Positions 44,550-53,750 of a stretch of 64,000 nt of DNA are shown in pieces (position 1 is the stretch's first letter; every line of letters starts with the position of its first letter). Origin of the DNA: Candidatus Melainabacteria bacterium (GTDB taxonomy: Bacteria; Cyanobacteriota; Vampirovibrionia; Vampirovibrionales; Vampirovibrionaceae). Both the position numbers and the translations under genes were made by a program. The DNA lies in NCBI GenBank assembly GCA_902168245.1, contig CABHPA010000111.1, positions 59,359 through 123,358 on the forward strand, read 5' to 3'. The notes beneath the pieces are model-generated. The model ran no database searches. It saw nothing but the letters and a program-made list of their open reading frames with translations, and was not told the origin of the DNA.

Positions 44550-44671
44550 AAAGCGAAAAACCCCGGTCTACACCGAAGTCCTAACGCCGACCGGGTAAGC
44601 CCAGTCCACTTATTCAAATCTTAGCACAGTCTTGAATAAACGCAAGCCAAAACGCTTTTACAAAAAAAGAG

Positions 44672-44745
44672 TACCCCAGACAGGATTCGAACCTGTGACC
44701 TACCGCTTAGAAGGCGGTTGCTCTATCCAACTGAGCTACTGAGGC
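44672..44745 (-). tRNA. tRNA-Arg (anticodon TCT)
   Basis: Minus strand: 7-base acceptor GCCTCAG, TA, D-arm (AGCTCAGTTGGATAGAGCA), anticodon arm ACCGC CTTCTAA GCGGT with TCT (44709-44711), and T-arm ACAGG TTCGAAT CCTGT. Discriminator A; 3' CCA is not encoded (CTC follows). All arms pair, with G-U wobbles in the acceptor. It reads AGA codons. Lies between the broken DUF3800 gene and a pilin-like gene and could be an integration site. Confidence 0.95.
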
Positions 44746-44879
44746 ACATCTGTTTTACGATGTCATCCATAGTAGCAAAAAGACTGCCCACTGGTAAGCT
44801 CTCTCAAACAAAAACCCGTATAACGCTTCAGGCGGGAACCATGGCCCGCCTGACTGCCGTTTATCAACTTTATAAAAGC

Positions 44880-45131
44880 CTAACTGGGGAGCTGCCCGCC
44901 TAAAAAGCTGGCCATGGTGCTATAAATGGTGTTAATCATGGCCGAAAAGTTTGGCGGAACGATAATAAGGCCCGCCGCCACAATAATGGCCGCAATCACC
45001 AGTGACCCGGCGTATTCCACCACCCCTTGCCCCCGCATGGCCGGTCTTTTTTGATGCTTTGGTTTGCCAGACACGGTCAAAATCCTCACTGCCTTGGTTA
45101 CACGACACAATTTTGCCCAACCACCCGACAT
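44880..45131 (-). CDS. Flp/Tad-like small pilin-type protein
   Basis: 83 residues from ATG 45131. A basic N-terminus (KPKHQKRPAMRG) precedes GQGVVEYAGSLVIAAIIVAA, which matches the prepilin pattern of Flp/TadE proteins: Gly before the cleavage point, Glu at +5 or so and a hydrophobic helix after. The C-terminus is short (PPNFSAMINTIYSTMASFLG). A shorter start at ATG 45038 is possible. It has no tad neighbours here. A second protein of the same type begins at 63932, so a family of such pilins is likely in the genome. Confidence 0.6.
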   Translation of the reverse strand: MSGGWAKLCRVTKAVRILTVSGKPKHQKRPAMRGQGVVEYAGSLVIAAIIVAAGLIIVPPNFSAMINTIYSTMASFLGGQLPS

Positions 45132-45216
45132 CCGTTATGGGATTGCCCGCCGGTATGGCCTTTGATCACCCTTGTACTTTCATGATTCCCCCCCAAGCTC
45201 AGCTTGAAACCAATTT

Positions 45217-45570
45217 TTAAGAAGCATAAAGCAGATTTTTGAGCTTGCGGTAGAAGTTCTCGTGCGGGCCAATCAGCAAAACAACAATGCTTTCGGTTTC
45301 CACGGAAAGCTGGTAGGCAATTCTGAACTCTTTGCCCTTATAGGTCAGGTGATGCGAAAAAACGCTGGTCAGCGGTTGGGAGAGGCGCTCGCCCAAACGC
45401 TCCGGGTCTTGGCACAGGCGCATCAGCGCGTCGCGAATGGCGATACGCAGCGGCTTATCCAGCTTGCGCTGGCATTTATCGGCAGATCTGGACAGAAACA
45501 GGGTCCATTGCCGGGTTTGGCTCATCTCTCCATCGGGCTGGCCGGTCCCATTACTTAGGACTGCACTCAC
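45217..45570 (-). CDS. RelE/ParE-type toxin
   Basis: Likely mRNA interferase or gyrase-targeting toxin of a type II module. The core is KLDKPLRIAIRDALMRLCQD, ERLGERLSQPLTSVFSHHL and KEFRIAYQLSVETESIVVLL, with the terminal GPHENFYRKLKNLL, the typical alpha-alpha-beta order. Start GTG 45570 lies two bases after the antitoxin stop with GGAG ten bases upstream; ATG 45525 (GGAGAG directly before it) gives a 102-residue product of more usual length. Which target it acts on is not decided by sequence. Confidence 0.78.
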   Translation of the reverse strand: MSAVLSNGTGQPDGEMSQTRQWTLFLSRSADKCQRKLDKPLRIAIRDALMRLCQDPERLGERLSQPLTSVFSHHLTYKGKEFRIAYQLSVETESIVVLLIGPHENFYRKLKNLLYAS

Positions 45571-45572
45571 GG

Positions 45573-45791
45573 TTACAAGTCTCCAAATGCATCGCTCATC
45601 GTTACAATACGGCCCTTACGAACGTCCTCAAAGCTGGCGAACAGTTCAGTCACCTGCTCCACGTCCGTTAAAATCTCAAACGTCTCTATCCGAGAAGCCC
45701 CAAGCGCGTCCGTCGCGGCGCCCGCAAGATCCGGCAGCCAGCGAGACAAAGCCTTTCGGGCGGTTTTGGACATTCCTTTCGATTCCGCCAT
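45573..45791 (-). CDS. Antitoxin paired with the RelE/ParE-type toxin
   Basis: 72 residues from ATG 45791. A basic first half (MSKTARKALSRWLPDLAG) is followed by TFEILTDVEQVTELFASFED and VRKGRIVTMSDAFGDL, the latter like the toxin-binding tail of Phd/RelB-type antitoxins. Positioned directly before the toxin, the normal order, with a two-base gap. The frame extends to GTG 45815. The pair probably represses its own promoter. Together with the tRNA and frameshifted gene it marks this stretch as an accessory locus. Confidence 0.72.
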   Translation of the reverse strand: MAESKGMSKTARKALSRWLPDLAGAATDALGASRIETFEILTDVEQVTELFASFEDVRKGRIVTMSDAFGDL

Positions 45792-45979
45792 GAAGTGAAT
45801 ATCCCCTCTAATCACTGATCATAAGCATTAAACCCGTTTCCGTAATTTTGATGCGCCCAATTTTGATTGATCCATCTCTCCTATATATAGAGGAGAAATC
45901 ACCCCCCAGGGCTAAAGTTTTTGGAGGGATGTTTCGATACGCCATTTGGAACCGAACGGACAGGAGTCTACCAGGACTG

Positions 45980-46417
45980 ATGAACGCTCATAATCCATAC
46001 GCCAAACAGGCCGAACAGTATAAGAAGAATCAAATCGAGACCGCCAGTCCCGAAGAAATTCTGATTATGCTTTACGAAGGCGCCATCCGCTTTCTGCTGA
46101 TAGCCCAAAAAGCCCACCAGGAAGGTGACGTGGAGAAGTGCCACAAAAACATCATCAGCGCCCAGCACATTATTCGGGAGTTTATGGTGAGCCTTGATAT
46201 GGAAATCGGCGGCGACATGGCGGTTAACCTGTACCGATTATACGAATACCTACATTACCAGCTCGTCCAGGCCAACATTAAAAAAGAGATGGCGTTGATC
46301 GATGAAGTATTGGATCATTTAAGAAGTCTCAAGAAAACTTGGGAAGAAGCCATACGCATCGCTCATAAAGAGAGGGACGGCATCTCCAATGAATCAGTCA
46401 CCCAACTGCGGGCCTGA
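45980..46417 (+). CDS. fliS: Flagellar export chaperone FliS
   Basis: Binds flagellin and holds it unfolded until export. The family core is NPYAKQAEQYKKNQIETASP, EEILIMLYEGAIRFLLIAQK and the helical remainder with MEIGGDMAVNLYRLYEYLHY. 145 residues from ATG 45980, where the family normally begins (MNAHNPYAKQ); the frame is open ~130 bases further upstream but that part is unrelated. The next gene overlaps its end by 29 bases. Shows the organism has, or had, flagella; fliC and fliD are not in the window. Confidence 0.9.
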   Translation: MNAHNPYAKQAEQYKKNQIETASPEEILIMLYEGAIRFLLIAQKAHQEGDVEKCHKNIISAQHIIREFMVSLDMEIGGDMAVNLYRLYEYLHYQLVQANIKKEMALIDEVLDHLRSLKKTWEEAIRIAHKERDGISNESVTQLRA

Positions 46418-46781
46418 CGCACAATCGTTTGAATCGGCTTACACACGCGCACAAGCATTGCACGACCTGACCCAGGCCATCCTGGCCCAAAGCGCCAATC
46501 CTGATTTGCCCGTATTAGGCCAAATGGTGTTACAACGCGGCTTACTGCTGGAGGAAATCGCAGGCTTCCAGCTTACCGATTTCACCCCCGAAGAACAGGC
46601 CCGGCTCAACGAATCTCTTCAGGCCAGCAAACAACTGGATTCGGAAATTGAGCAAAACATGCGCGCCTTTCAAACCGCGATTGACGGCCACCTAAAAGAG
46701 CTGAAAGACACCAAATCCCTGCTGGGCAAGTACAAACTGCCCGGAAAAGAGGATCAAAGCACTCGCAGCCGGGAAGCCTAA
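46389..46781 (+). CDS. FliT/FlgN-like flagellar chaperone
   Basis: 130 residues from ATG 46389, overlapping fliS by 29 bases in another frame, which is the position of fliT in many flagellar operons. The protein is all-helical, with QALHDLTQAILAQSANPDLP, QMVLQRGLLLEEI and EEQARLNESLQASKQLDSEI. No sharp signature; identity rests on position, length and helix content. It could instead belong to FlgN. Confidence 0.6.
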   Translation: MNQSPNCGPDAQSFESAYTRAQALHDLTQAILAQSANPDLPVLGQMVLQRGLLLEEIAGFQLTDFTPEEQARLNESLQASKQLDSEIEQNMRAFQTAIDGHLKELKDTKSLLGKYKLPGKEDQSTRSREA

Positions 46782-46831
46782 CTAAACCACGCCTCTTTCG
46801 GGCAACCCAACTTTGCGGTAGCCTGAAAAAC

Positions 46832-47200
46832 ATGATGAACATGCCCATTCCGATTCTGCTGGTTGAAGATGAGCCGCTGTGGCAAAAGGCCGTTCAGGAC
46901 TTGCTGGCTACCAACGCCCACTTTGCCCTGAGCGCCATTTGCGAGGATTTTGACGCGGCCATGAAGGCTTTTCAGGATGTGCGCCCGCAAATGGCGCTGC
47001 TGGACTGGCAGATAAAAGGGCTAAAAGACGGCCTGGCAGTGGGCGACGCTTTGCTGCAAAAAGGCTTGCGGCCAGAGCAAATCGTGTTGATTAGCGGCTC
47101 CTCACCATCATCTATCCCGCCGCATCCTTTTTTATATATCCCCAAAAACCGGATTTCCGAAGATTTAATGCCATTGCTGGAATCTGTAACAATTCATTAA
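46832..47200 (+). CDS. Stand-alone response-regulator receiver domain
   Basis: 122 residues of CheY-like fold without an output domain. Acidic pair in PILLVEDEPLW (E12/D13), phosphoacceptor Asp in MALLDWQIKG (near residue 60), Ser in LISGSS and Lys in YIPKNR: all key positions of the family are occupied. ATG 46832 has no clear ribosome site; it follows the FliT-like gene by 50 bases, so it may be cotranscribed with the flagellar chaperones and act in motility control. Partner kinase unknown. Confidence 0.8.
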   Translation: MMNMPIPILLVEDEPLWQKAVQDLLATNAHFALSAICEDFDAAMKAFQDVRPQMALLDWQIKGLKDGLAVGDALLQKGLRPEQIVLISGSSPSSIPPHPFLYIPKNRISEDLMPLLESVTIH

Positions 47201-47209
47201 TATCTTTGC

Positions 47210-47238
47210 TTGCGTCCCATTTTTGTCTTTGCTATATA
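47210..47238 (+). promoter_or_regulatory. Predicted promoter of rplJ-rplL-rpoB-rpoC1-rpoC2
   Basis: TTGCGT and TATATA separated by exactly 17 bases, leaving a leader of about 230 bases before rplJ. Such a long leader is usual for L10-leader autoregulation (L10-L12 complex binding its own mRNA); I can see hairpins in it but did not verify the known L10-leader fold. No rplK or rplA precedes rplJ. Confidence 0.5.
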
Positions 47239-47475
47239 TGTTGCTCCTACCATTTGGTCTGTGTCCCTTCAACTCGTCAAGCCCTTTGTCGCTTCCTAGG
47301 AAAAGCCTTGGTGCTGTGCCAGTAGTTTGAAAGACGCTTCTGACGCAGTCAAATCAGGTGTTTTCCGGTTCAAAAGCAGTGCTTTAACCCTTGTGGAAGG
47401 AAAAAGCCGCCAGTCGAAACGGAATATTCATAAATCCCCTTACCGGTAAAACAAACGGAAACAAAGAAAGGATCA

Positions 47476-48012
47476 GTGGCTGCCGTGGGAAAACTGGCCC
47501 AAAAACAAGAAACTACGGAAAAGCTCAAAAAGAAGTTGAGCCTTGCGACGGTTGCGGTTGTTGCCGACCCCCGTGGATTGACGGTCGCCGAATTAACCCG
47601 GCTCAGAAAAGAGCTGTTCGTTGAAGGAGCCGACTTCACTGTCGCCAAAAACACTTTAACCAAGCATGCCCTCAAGGACAGCGACCAAGCGGTTCTTGAA
47701 GCGTACTTGAAAGGCCCGACCGCCTTGTTAATCGGTCGTGCCGACCAAGTTACCCCTGTGAAAATCCTGACCGAGTTCTTGAAAAAGAACAAAAAGGAAA
47801 ACGAGATTCGCGGCGGGTTTCTGGATGGGAAATTGCTTACAGCGGCTGAAGTGGACCAGCTGGCTAAGCTTCCGCCAATCGAAGAGCTTCGCGGTAAATT
47901 GGTGGGCGCAATCAATTCCCCATTGAGCGGTATTGTCGCCGCACTGAGCAGCCCGCAACGCGGTCTGGTCAACGTGTTGGATCAATACGCCAAACGCCTA
48001 CAGGAAGGGTAA
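47476..48012 (+). CDS. rplJ: 50S ribosomal protein L10
   Basis: Base of the L12 stalk on the large subunit and the likely repressor of its own operon. KLKKKLSLATVAVVADPRGL near the N-terminus, GADFTVAKNTLTKHALKD and PPIEELRGKLVGAINSPLS are family segments; the C-terminal helix carries L12-binding sites. 178 residues. GTG 47476 with AAAGGA directly upstream; another GTG nine bases on is possible. rplL follows after 86 bases. Confidence 0.95.
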   Translation: MAAVGKLAQKQETTEKLKKKLSLATVAVVADPRGLTVAELTRLRKELFVEGADFTVAKNTLTKHALKDSDQAVLEAYLKGPTALLIGRADQVTPVKILTEFLKKNKKENEIRGGFLDGKLLTAAEVDQLAKLPPIEELRGKLVGAINSPLSGIVAALSSPQRGLVNVLDQYAKRLQEG

Positions 48013-48098
48013 TCATCGGGTCGTTCTACCCAATGAATCCCCAGCCCCTGTTACAAGTTGTTACGAAGTCAACCATTAACGAATGAGGTTCAAACCCA

Positions 48099-48485
48099 AT
48101 GACCGTTGAATTAGATGATAAAACCAATAAGATTTTCGAAGAAATCAAAACCCTGACCTTCTTGCAAACCGCTAACCTGGTGAAAGCATTTGAAGATGAG
48201 TTCGGCATCACCGCTTCCGCTCCGATGGCCGTTATGGCTGCTCCCGCTGCTGGCGCCGCTGCTGAAGAAGAAGTGACCGATGTCAGCGTTATCTTGAAAG
48301 ACGCTGGCGGCAACAAAATTGCTGTCTTGAAAGAAGTTCGCGCCCTCACCGGCTTGGGCTTGAAAGAAGCCAAAGATTTGGTTGATGGCGCTCCCAAGTC
48401 CATCAAAGACGGCGTTAAAAAAGAAGACGCTCAAAAAATGAAAGAGCAACTCGAAGCAGCCGGCGCTACTGTCGAACTCAAGTAA
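48099..48485 (+). CDS. rplL: 50S ribosomal protein L7/L12
   Basis: Stalk protein that recruits translation GTPases. N-terminal dimerisation part ([20 protein letters not shown]), Ala-rich hinge ([14 protein letters not shown]) and conserved C-terminal domain ([39 protein letters not shown]). 128 residues. ATG 48099 with GAGG upstream. A long hairpin follows before rpoB. Confidence 0.97.
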   Translation: MTVELDDKTNKIFEEIKTLTFLQTANLVKAFEDEFGITASAPMAVMAAPAAGAAAEEEVTDVSVILKDAGGNKIAVLKEVRALTGLGLKEAKDLVDGAPKSIKDGVKKEDAQKMKEQLEAAGATVELK

Positions 48486-48491
48486 GTACAT

Positions 48492-48554
48492 CATAGGCAA
48501 GGAAAACTGAGGAAGCCAACCCGATTGGCAACTTAGTTTTCCTTTTTGCCTATG
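48492..48554 (+). promoter_or_regulatory. Long hairpin between rplL and rpoB (attenuator or processing site)
   Basis: CATAGGCAAGGAAAACT at the left pairs with a right arm ending CTATG with only a three-base bulge (TTT); inside is a second small stem GCCAA/TTGGC. The T-run TTTTT falls within the right arm. As in other bacteria it may act as partial terminator or RNase III site so that ribosomal proteins are made in excess over polymerase. Confidence 0.65.
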
Positions 48555-48692
48555 AAATTTTGCGTTTATTCCTATCCTTGGTATATTGGGGTATTAGATT
48601 TAGCCCCTCCTTATCTATCGTGACCTGATTCAGTCTCAAGCGCGCAATCTTTTTATATCAAAATCACGTTTTCAATTACGACGAGGTTTACA

Positions 48693-51600
48693 ATGGCAGC
48701 AAAGACCATGCGTTCAACCCTTCCAGGCATAGGGTCTCTCCCTCTGGAACAGCTTCCTGATTTGGCAGAAATCCAAAAGAATTCGTTCAACTGGTTCATC
48801 ACAGAAGGCTTAAAAGAAGAGCTGTTATCCTTCTCTCCGATCCGTGACTACACGGGTCGTCTTGAACTTTATTTCCTCCCTGAATACAGCTTTGACAAGC
48901 CCAAGCACACTGTGGAAAGCGCCCGGCTGCACGACACGACCTACGCTCGCCAATTAAGGATTATGCTGCGCCTCGTCAACCGCGATACCGGGGAAATCAA
49001 AGAACAAGAAGCCTACATCGGCGAGATTCCGATGATGACCGATCGCGGTACGTTTATTATTAACGGCGCCGAACGGGTTATTGTCTCCCAAATCGTCCGC
49101 TCTCCAGGCATCTACTACAAAAAAGACCAGGCATTGAACGGAAAACGGATCTTTAACGCCACACTAATCCCCAACCGCGGCGCATGGCTGAAGTTTGAGA
49201 CTGACATTAACGATGTAATCTACGTCAAAATTGATAAAAACCGTAAAATCCTTGCTACTACCCTATTACGCGCATTGGGCTTGTCGGTCTCCGAAATGGA
49301 GAACCAGTTCCGTCACTTCGACTATCTGAAGAAGACGTTGGATAAAGACCCAACTGAAACCACCGAAGAAGCGCTGATTGAAGTCTACAAAAAGCTGCGT
49401 CCCGGCGACCCGCCGAGTGTGGGCGGTGGCCGCTCCCTGTTGGAAAGCCGATTCTTCGATGAAAAGCGTTATGACTTGGGCAAAGTGGGCCGCTACAAGC
49501 TGAACAAGAAGCTGGGCCTTTCCGCGCCGGACACCGTGCGTGTTTTGACTAACGAAGACATCGTTTCCGCGATTGATTATCTGGTCAACCTGAACTACGA
49601 CGACGGCCAGGTGGATGATATCGATCACCTCGGAAACCGTCGGATTCGCGCGGTTGGCGAATTGCTGCAGAACCAGTTCCGGGTGGGCTTGACCCGTCTG
49701 GAACGGATCGTTAAAGAGCGTATGACGTTGCAAGACATCGATACGCTGACGCCGAACAACCTGTTGAACCCGAAGCCCTTGTTGGCGGCAATTCGCGAGT
49801 TTTTCGGTTCTTCTCAGTTGTCCCAGTTTATGGATCAAACCAACCCATTGTCGGAATTGACGCACAAACGCCGCCTATCCGCCCTGGGGCCTGGCGGCTT
49901 GACTCGTGAGCGCGCCGGTTTTGCGGTTCGAGACATTCACCCCAGCCATTACGGGAGAATCTGCCCAGTAGAAACGCCTGAAGGCCCGAACGCCGGTTTG
50001 ATTGGCTCTCTGTCCACCTATGCAAGGGTCAACGAATATGGCTTCCTAGAAACACCCTATTGGGAATCTAAGGACGGCAAACTAACCGGCGAAATTCACT
50101 TCCTATCGGCTGATGAGGAAGATAAGTTCCGGGTGGCCCCCGGTGATGCGCCTCGTTCCGAAGATGGAACGCTGATTGGGCCTCACGTGCCGGTGCGTTA
50201 CCGAAACGAATTCACGATTACCGAGCCGGATACAGTAGACTACGTCGGGGTTTCCCCCATTCAGATCGTATCGGTGGGAACCGCATTAATTCCATTCCTG
50301 GAACACGATGACGCCAACCGGGCGTTGATGGGTTCCAACATGCAACGTCAGTCCGTACCACTGATTTCCGCCGAGCGACCGATGGTCGGAACGGGTCTGG
50401 AGCGTCGGGTGGCAATGGACTCCGGCATGTCGCTGTCCGCCGAGGTAGAAGGCAACGTGGAACGTGTAACCGGCGATACGATCGAAGTGCGCGGCAAAGA
50501 CGGCAAAGTCTATCCGCACCAGATGATCAAGTACCTGCGAAGCAACCAGGATACCTGCTTGAACCACCGTCCTATCGTCCGTGCCGGCGATAAAGTGGAG
50601 GCAGGCCAGGTTATTGCGGACGGCGCGGCAACCCAATTGGGCGAGCTGGCGCTGGGACGCAACGTTATGGTGGCTTTCATGCCTTGGGAAGGCTACAACT
50701 TCGAGGACGCCATCCTGATCAGCGAGCGGCTGATACATGACGATGTCTATACCAGCATCCACATTGAGAAGCTGGAAGTGGACGCACGTACCACCAAGCT
50801 AGGTCCGGAAGAAATCACCCGCGAGATTCCCAACGTCGGAGAAGACGCTCTGCGCAACCTGGATGAGCGTGGCATTGTTCGTGTTGGCGCCCGTGTATTC
50901 GCCGGAGATATCCTGGTGGGCAAGATTACGCCGAAAGGAGAATCTGAGCACCCACCGGAAGAAAAGCTGTTGCGCGCCATTTTTGCGGAAAAAGCCCGCG
51001 ACGTGCGTGACAACTCGCTGCGAGTCCCTCACGGGGAAGGCGGACGGGTTGTAGACGTGAAGGTATTTGACCGGGAAAAAGGCGATGAGCTGCCTCCTGG
51101 GGCAAATACTGTGGTTCGGGTCTATCTGGCTCAAAAACGTAAAATCAGCGTGGGCGACAAAATCGCCGGGCGCCACGGAAACAAGGGGATTGTGTCCAAG
51201 ATCCTACCGATCGAGGATATGCCCTTCCTGCCGGATGGCACGCCGATAGACATCGTGTTAAACCCGCTGGGCGTACCGTCCCGTATGAACGTGGGACAGA
51301 CGTACGAAACCCTGTTGGGCTTGGCGGCTCATTTCACCGGAAAGCACTATGAAGTCCCTCCGTTCGATGAAATGTACGGTGAAGAGGCTTCCCGGAATTC
51401 CGTCACGCGCGAACTGCAGGAAGCATTGGAGGACGCCGGGATTGACTGGGCGTTCAACGATGGCAAAGCGGTTCTGTACGATGGCCGCAGCGGTGAAGCA
51501 TTCGCCAACCGGGTTGCCATTGGCCGCATGTACGTGATGAAGCTGGTTCACTTGGTAGACGACAAGATTCACGCCCGTAGCACCGGCCCGTACAGCTTGG

Positions 51601-51995
51601 TTACCCAACAACCGCTGGGCGGTAAGGCCCAGTTCGGCGGACAGCGTTTCGGGGAAATGGAAGTATGGGCATTGGAAGCCTATGGCGCCGCTTATACCCT
51701 GCAAGAAATGTTGACCATCAAGTCTGATGACGTGGTTGGCCGCTCCAGGGCATATGAAGCGATTGTCAAGGGCGAAAACCTGAACCGGCCCAGTATTCCG
51801 GAGTCCTTCAAGGTACTGGTTCGCGAAATTCACAGTATCGGTCTGGATATTACGGTGAAGAAACGCCTGAAAGACGGACGCGAAGTTGAGATCGACCTGA
51901 TGGCCGATGAAGCCGCCCGGGCGCCCAAGCGAGAGTTCGCCTCCGCGGGCAACGAGCTGCTCAACTTCTTCTCAGCCAATTCCGATTCAATTTAA
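48693..51995 (+). CDS. rpoB: RNA polymerase beta subunit
   Basis: Catalytic half of the polymerase. 1100 residues, the short cyanobacterial/Gram-positive length without the large beta insertions of proteobacteria. Fork/rifampicin region: [20 protein letters not shown] and [20 protein letters not shown]; then [20 protein letters not shown]. Toward the end are [20 protein letters not shown] (active-site lysines), [20 protein letters not shown] and [18 protein letters not shown]. The rifampicin-site residues are wild type by eye. rpoC1 follows after 12 bases. Codon use alternates between T-rich and C-rich stretches. Confidence 0.98.
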   Translation: MAAKTMRSTLPGIGSLPLEQLPDLAEIQKNSFNWFITEGLKEELLSFSPIRDYTGRLELYFLPEYSFDKPKHTVESARLHDTTYARQLRIMLRLVNRDTGEIKEQEAYIGEIPMMTDRGTFIINGAERVIVSQIVRSPGIYYKKDQALNGKRIFNATLIPNRGAWLKFETDINDVIYVKIDKNRKILATTLLRALGLSVSEMENQFRHFDYLKKTLDKDPTETTEEALIEVYKKLRPGDPPSVGGGRSLLESRFFDEKRYDLGKVGRYKLNKKLGLSAPDTVRVLTNEDIVSAIDYLVNLNYDDGQVDDIDHLGNRRIRAVGELLQNQFRVGLTRLERIVKERMTLQDIDTLTPNNLLNPKPLLAAIREFFGSSQLSQFMDQTNPLSELTHKRRLSALGPGGLTRERAGFAVRDIHPSHYGRICPVETPEGPNAGLIGSLSTYARVNEYGFLETPYWESKDGKLTGEIHFLSADEEDKFRVAPGDAPRSEDGTLIGPHVPVRYRNEFTITEPDTVDYVGVSPIQIVSVGTALIPFLEHDDANRALMGSNMQRQSVPLISAERPMVGTGLERRVAMDSGMSLSAEVEGNVERVTGDTIEVRGKDGKVYPHQMIKYLRSNQDTCLNHRPIVRAGDKVEAGQVIADGAATQLGELALGRNVMVAFMPWEGYNFEDAILISERLIHDDVYTSIHIEKLEVDARTTKLGPEEITREIPNVGEDALRNLDERGIVRVGARVFAGDILVGKITPKGESEHPPEEKLLRAIFAEKARDVRDNSLRVPHGEGGRVVDVKVFDREKGDELPPGANTVVRVYLAQKRKISVGDKIAGRHGNKGIVSKILPIEDMPFLPDGTPIDIVLNPLGVPSRMNVGQTYETLLGLAAHFTGKHYEVPPFDEMYGEEASRNSVTRELQEALEDAGIDWAFNDGKAVLYDGRSGEAFANRVAIGRMYVMKLVHLVDDKIHARSTGPYSLVTQQPLGGKAQFGGQRFGEMEVWALEAYGAAYTLQEMLTIKSDDVVGRSRAYEAIVKGENLNRPSIPESFKVLVREIHSIGLDITVKKRLKDGREVEIDLMADEAARAPKREFASAGNELLNFFSANSDSI

Positions 51996-52007
51996 AGGAG
52001 TCCCATT

Positions 52008-53726
52008 GTGGTTAGTACAAACATTGACCAGTTTGATTTCATCAAAATCGGGATTGCCTCACCCGAACGTGTCCTTAATTGGTCCCACGGCGAGGTTATG
52101 AAGCCGGAAACCATCAACTACCGTACGTTAAAGCCTGAGCGGGACGGCTTGTTCTGCGAGCGTATCTTTGGGCCTTCCAAGGATTGGGAATGCTACTGCG
52201 GCAAGTACAAGCGGGTTCGTCACAGAGGGATCGTCTGCGAGCGTTGCGGCGTAGAGGTCACCGAATCCAAGGTGCGCCGTCACCGGATGGGCCATATCAA
52301 ATTGGCTGCGCCGGTCACACATATCTGGTTCCTGAAAGGGATTCCCAGCTATCTCGGCCTGATTCTGGATATGTCGCTGAAGGATTTGGAGCAGGTTATC
52401 TACTTCAACTCTTATGTGGTGCTGGATCCGGGCAACACTGAGCTGAAAGGCAACCAGTTGCTGTCCGAGGAAGAGTATGAAAACATTCTGGAAGAAAACG
52501 AAGAAGCGCAGTTGGAAGTTGGCATTGGCGCTGAGGCTGTCCAAATTCTATTGTCTCGCCTGAATTTGCAGGAAATGAGCGATGGGCTGAAGCAGGAATT
52601 GGAAGAAATTACCGGTTCCAGCCAGAAGCGAGTGAAACCACTGAAACGGTTGCGGCTGGTTGAATCGCTGATCCAAAGCGGCACCAATCCTTCCTGGATG
52701 GTTATGGATGTGCTGCCGGTGATTCCGCCGGATCTGCGCCCGATGGTTCAGTTGGACGGTGGTCGCTTTGCAACTTCTGACTTGAATGACCTGTATCGCC
52801 GAGTCATCAACCGGAACAACCGTTTGTCCAGACTGTTGGAAATGGGCGCGCCGGAAATTATCGTACGGAACGAAAAGCGGATGTTGCAGGAAGCGGTTGA
52901 CGCACTGATCGACAACGGACGCCGTGGCCGTACGGTTGTTGGCCCCAATAACCGCCCGTTGAAATCCCTGTCCAACATTATCGAAGGGAAACAAGGCCGT
53001 TTCCGTCAGAACCTGTTGGGTAAACGGGTTGACTACTCCGGTCGGAGCGTTATCGTGGTTGGCCCTCGGCTGAAATTGCACCAATGCGGTCTGCCGAAAG
53101 AGATGGCGATTGAGCTGTTCAAACCGTTTGTAATCAATAAATTGATCGAGCGCGGCGAGAGCCAGAACATCAAATCGGCCAAGAAGACCATTGAGCGCCA
53201 AGAGACTGTTGTGTGGGATGTGCTGGAAGAGGTCATCAAGGGCCACCCGGTACTGCTAAACCGCGCACCAACGCTGCACCGTTTGGGGATCCAGTCTTTC
53301 GAGCCGGTCTTGGTGGAAGGACGCGCCATTCAGTTGCACCCGCTGGTTTGTACCGCGTTCAACGCCGACTTTGACGGTGACCAGATGGCTGTACACGTAC
53401 CGCTGTCGGTTGAAGCGCAGACGGAAGCCCGCATGCTAATGATGGCGACCAATAACGTGCTGCAACCTTCCACCGGGAAACCGATTATTACCCCCACCCA
53501 GGACATGGTTTTGGGCATTTACTACTTGACGCTGGATAACCCCCACGCGACCAAAGGCGCCGGTATGAAGTTCTTCAGCTTTGAGGACGCGCTGGCCGCT
53601 TATGAGGCCGGTGTTATCGATCTGCATGCCAAGGTCATCGTGCGCGATGAAGGCAGCCAGCTCATCGAAACCACGGCCGGACGGATTATCTTCAACAAGA
53701 CGGTCCGCCAATCGGTTCTCCAGTAA
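52008..53726 (+). CDS. rpoC1: RNA polymerase gamma subunit (N-terminal half of beta')
   Basis: Carries the N-terminal half of the split beta' subunit. Zinc site 1 has C62, C64, C77 and C80 ([20 protein letters not shown]). Catalytic [16 protein letters not shown] near residue 450 binds the Mg ions. 572 residues. The gene stops where Cyanobacteria split beta', leaving the rest to rpoC2. Start GTG 52008 with AAAGGAG seven bases upstream. Its TAA is 24 bases before rpoC2 ATG. Confidence 0.97.
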   Translation: MVSTNIDQFDFIKIGIASPERVLNWSHGEVMKPETINYRTLKPERDGLFCERIFGPSKDWECYCGKYKRVRHRGIVCERCGVEVTESKVRRHRMGHIKLAAPVTHIWFLKGIPSYLGLILDMSLKDLEQVIYFNSYVVLDPGNTELKGNQLLSEEEYENILEENEEAQLEVGIGAEAVQILLSRLNLQEMSDGLKQELEEITGSSQKRVKPLKRLRLVESLIQSGTNPSWMVMDVLPVIPPDLRPMVQLDGGRFATSDLNDLYRRVINRNNRLSRLLEMGAPEIIVRNEKRMLQEAVDALIDNGRRGRTVVGPNNRPLKSLSNIIEGKQGRFRQNLLGKRVDYSGRSVIVVGPRLKLHQCGLPKEMAIELFKPFVINKLIERGESQNIKSAKKTIERQETVVWDVLEEVIKGHPVLLNRAPTLHRLGIQSFEPVLVEGRAIQLHPLVCTAFNADFDGDQMAVHVPLSVEAQTEARMLMMATNNVLQPSTGKPIITPTQDMVLGIYYLTLDNPHATKGAGMKFFSFEDALAAYEAGVIDLHAKVIVRDEGSQLIETTAGRIIFNKTVRQSVLQ

Positions 53727-53750
53727 GCATTGAACGAGGTACCTACGCCC

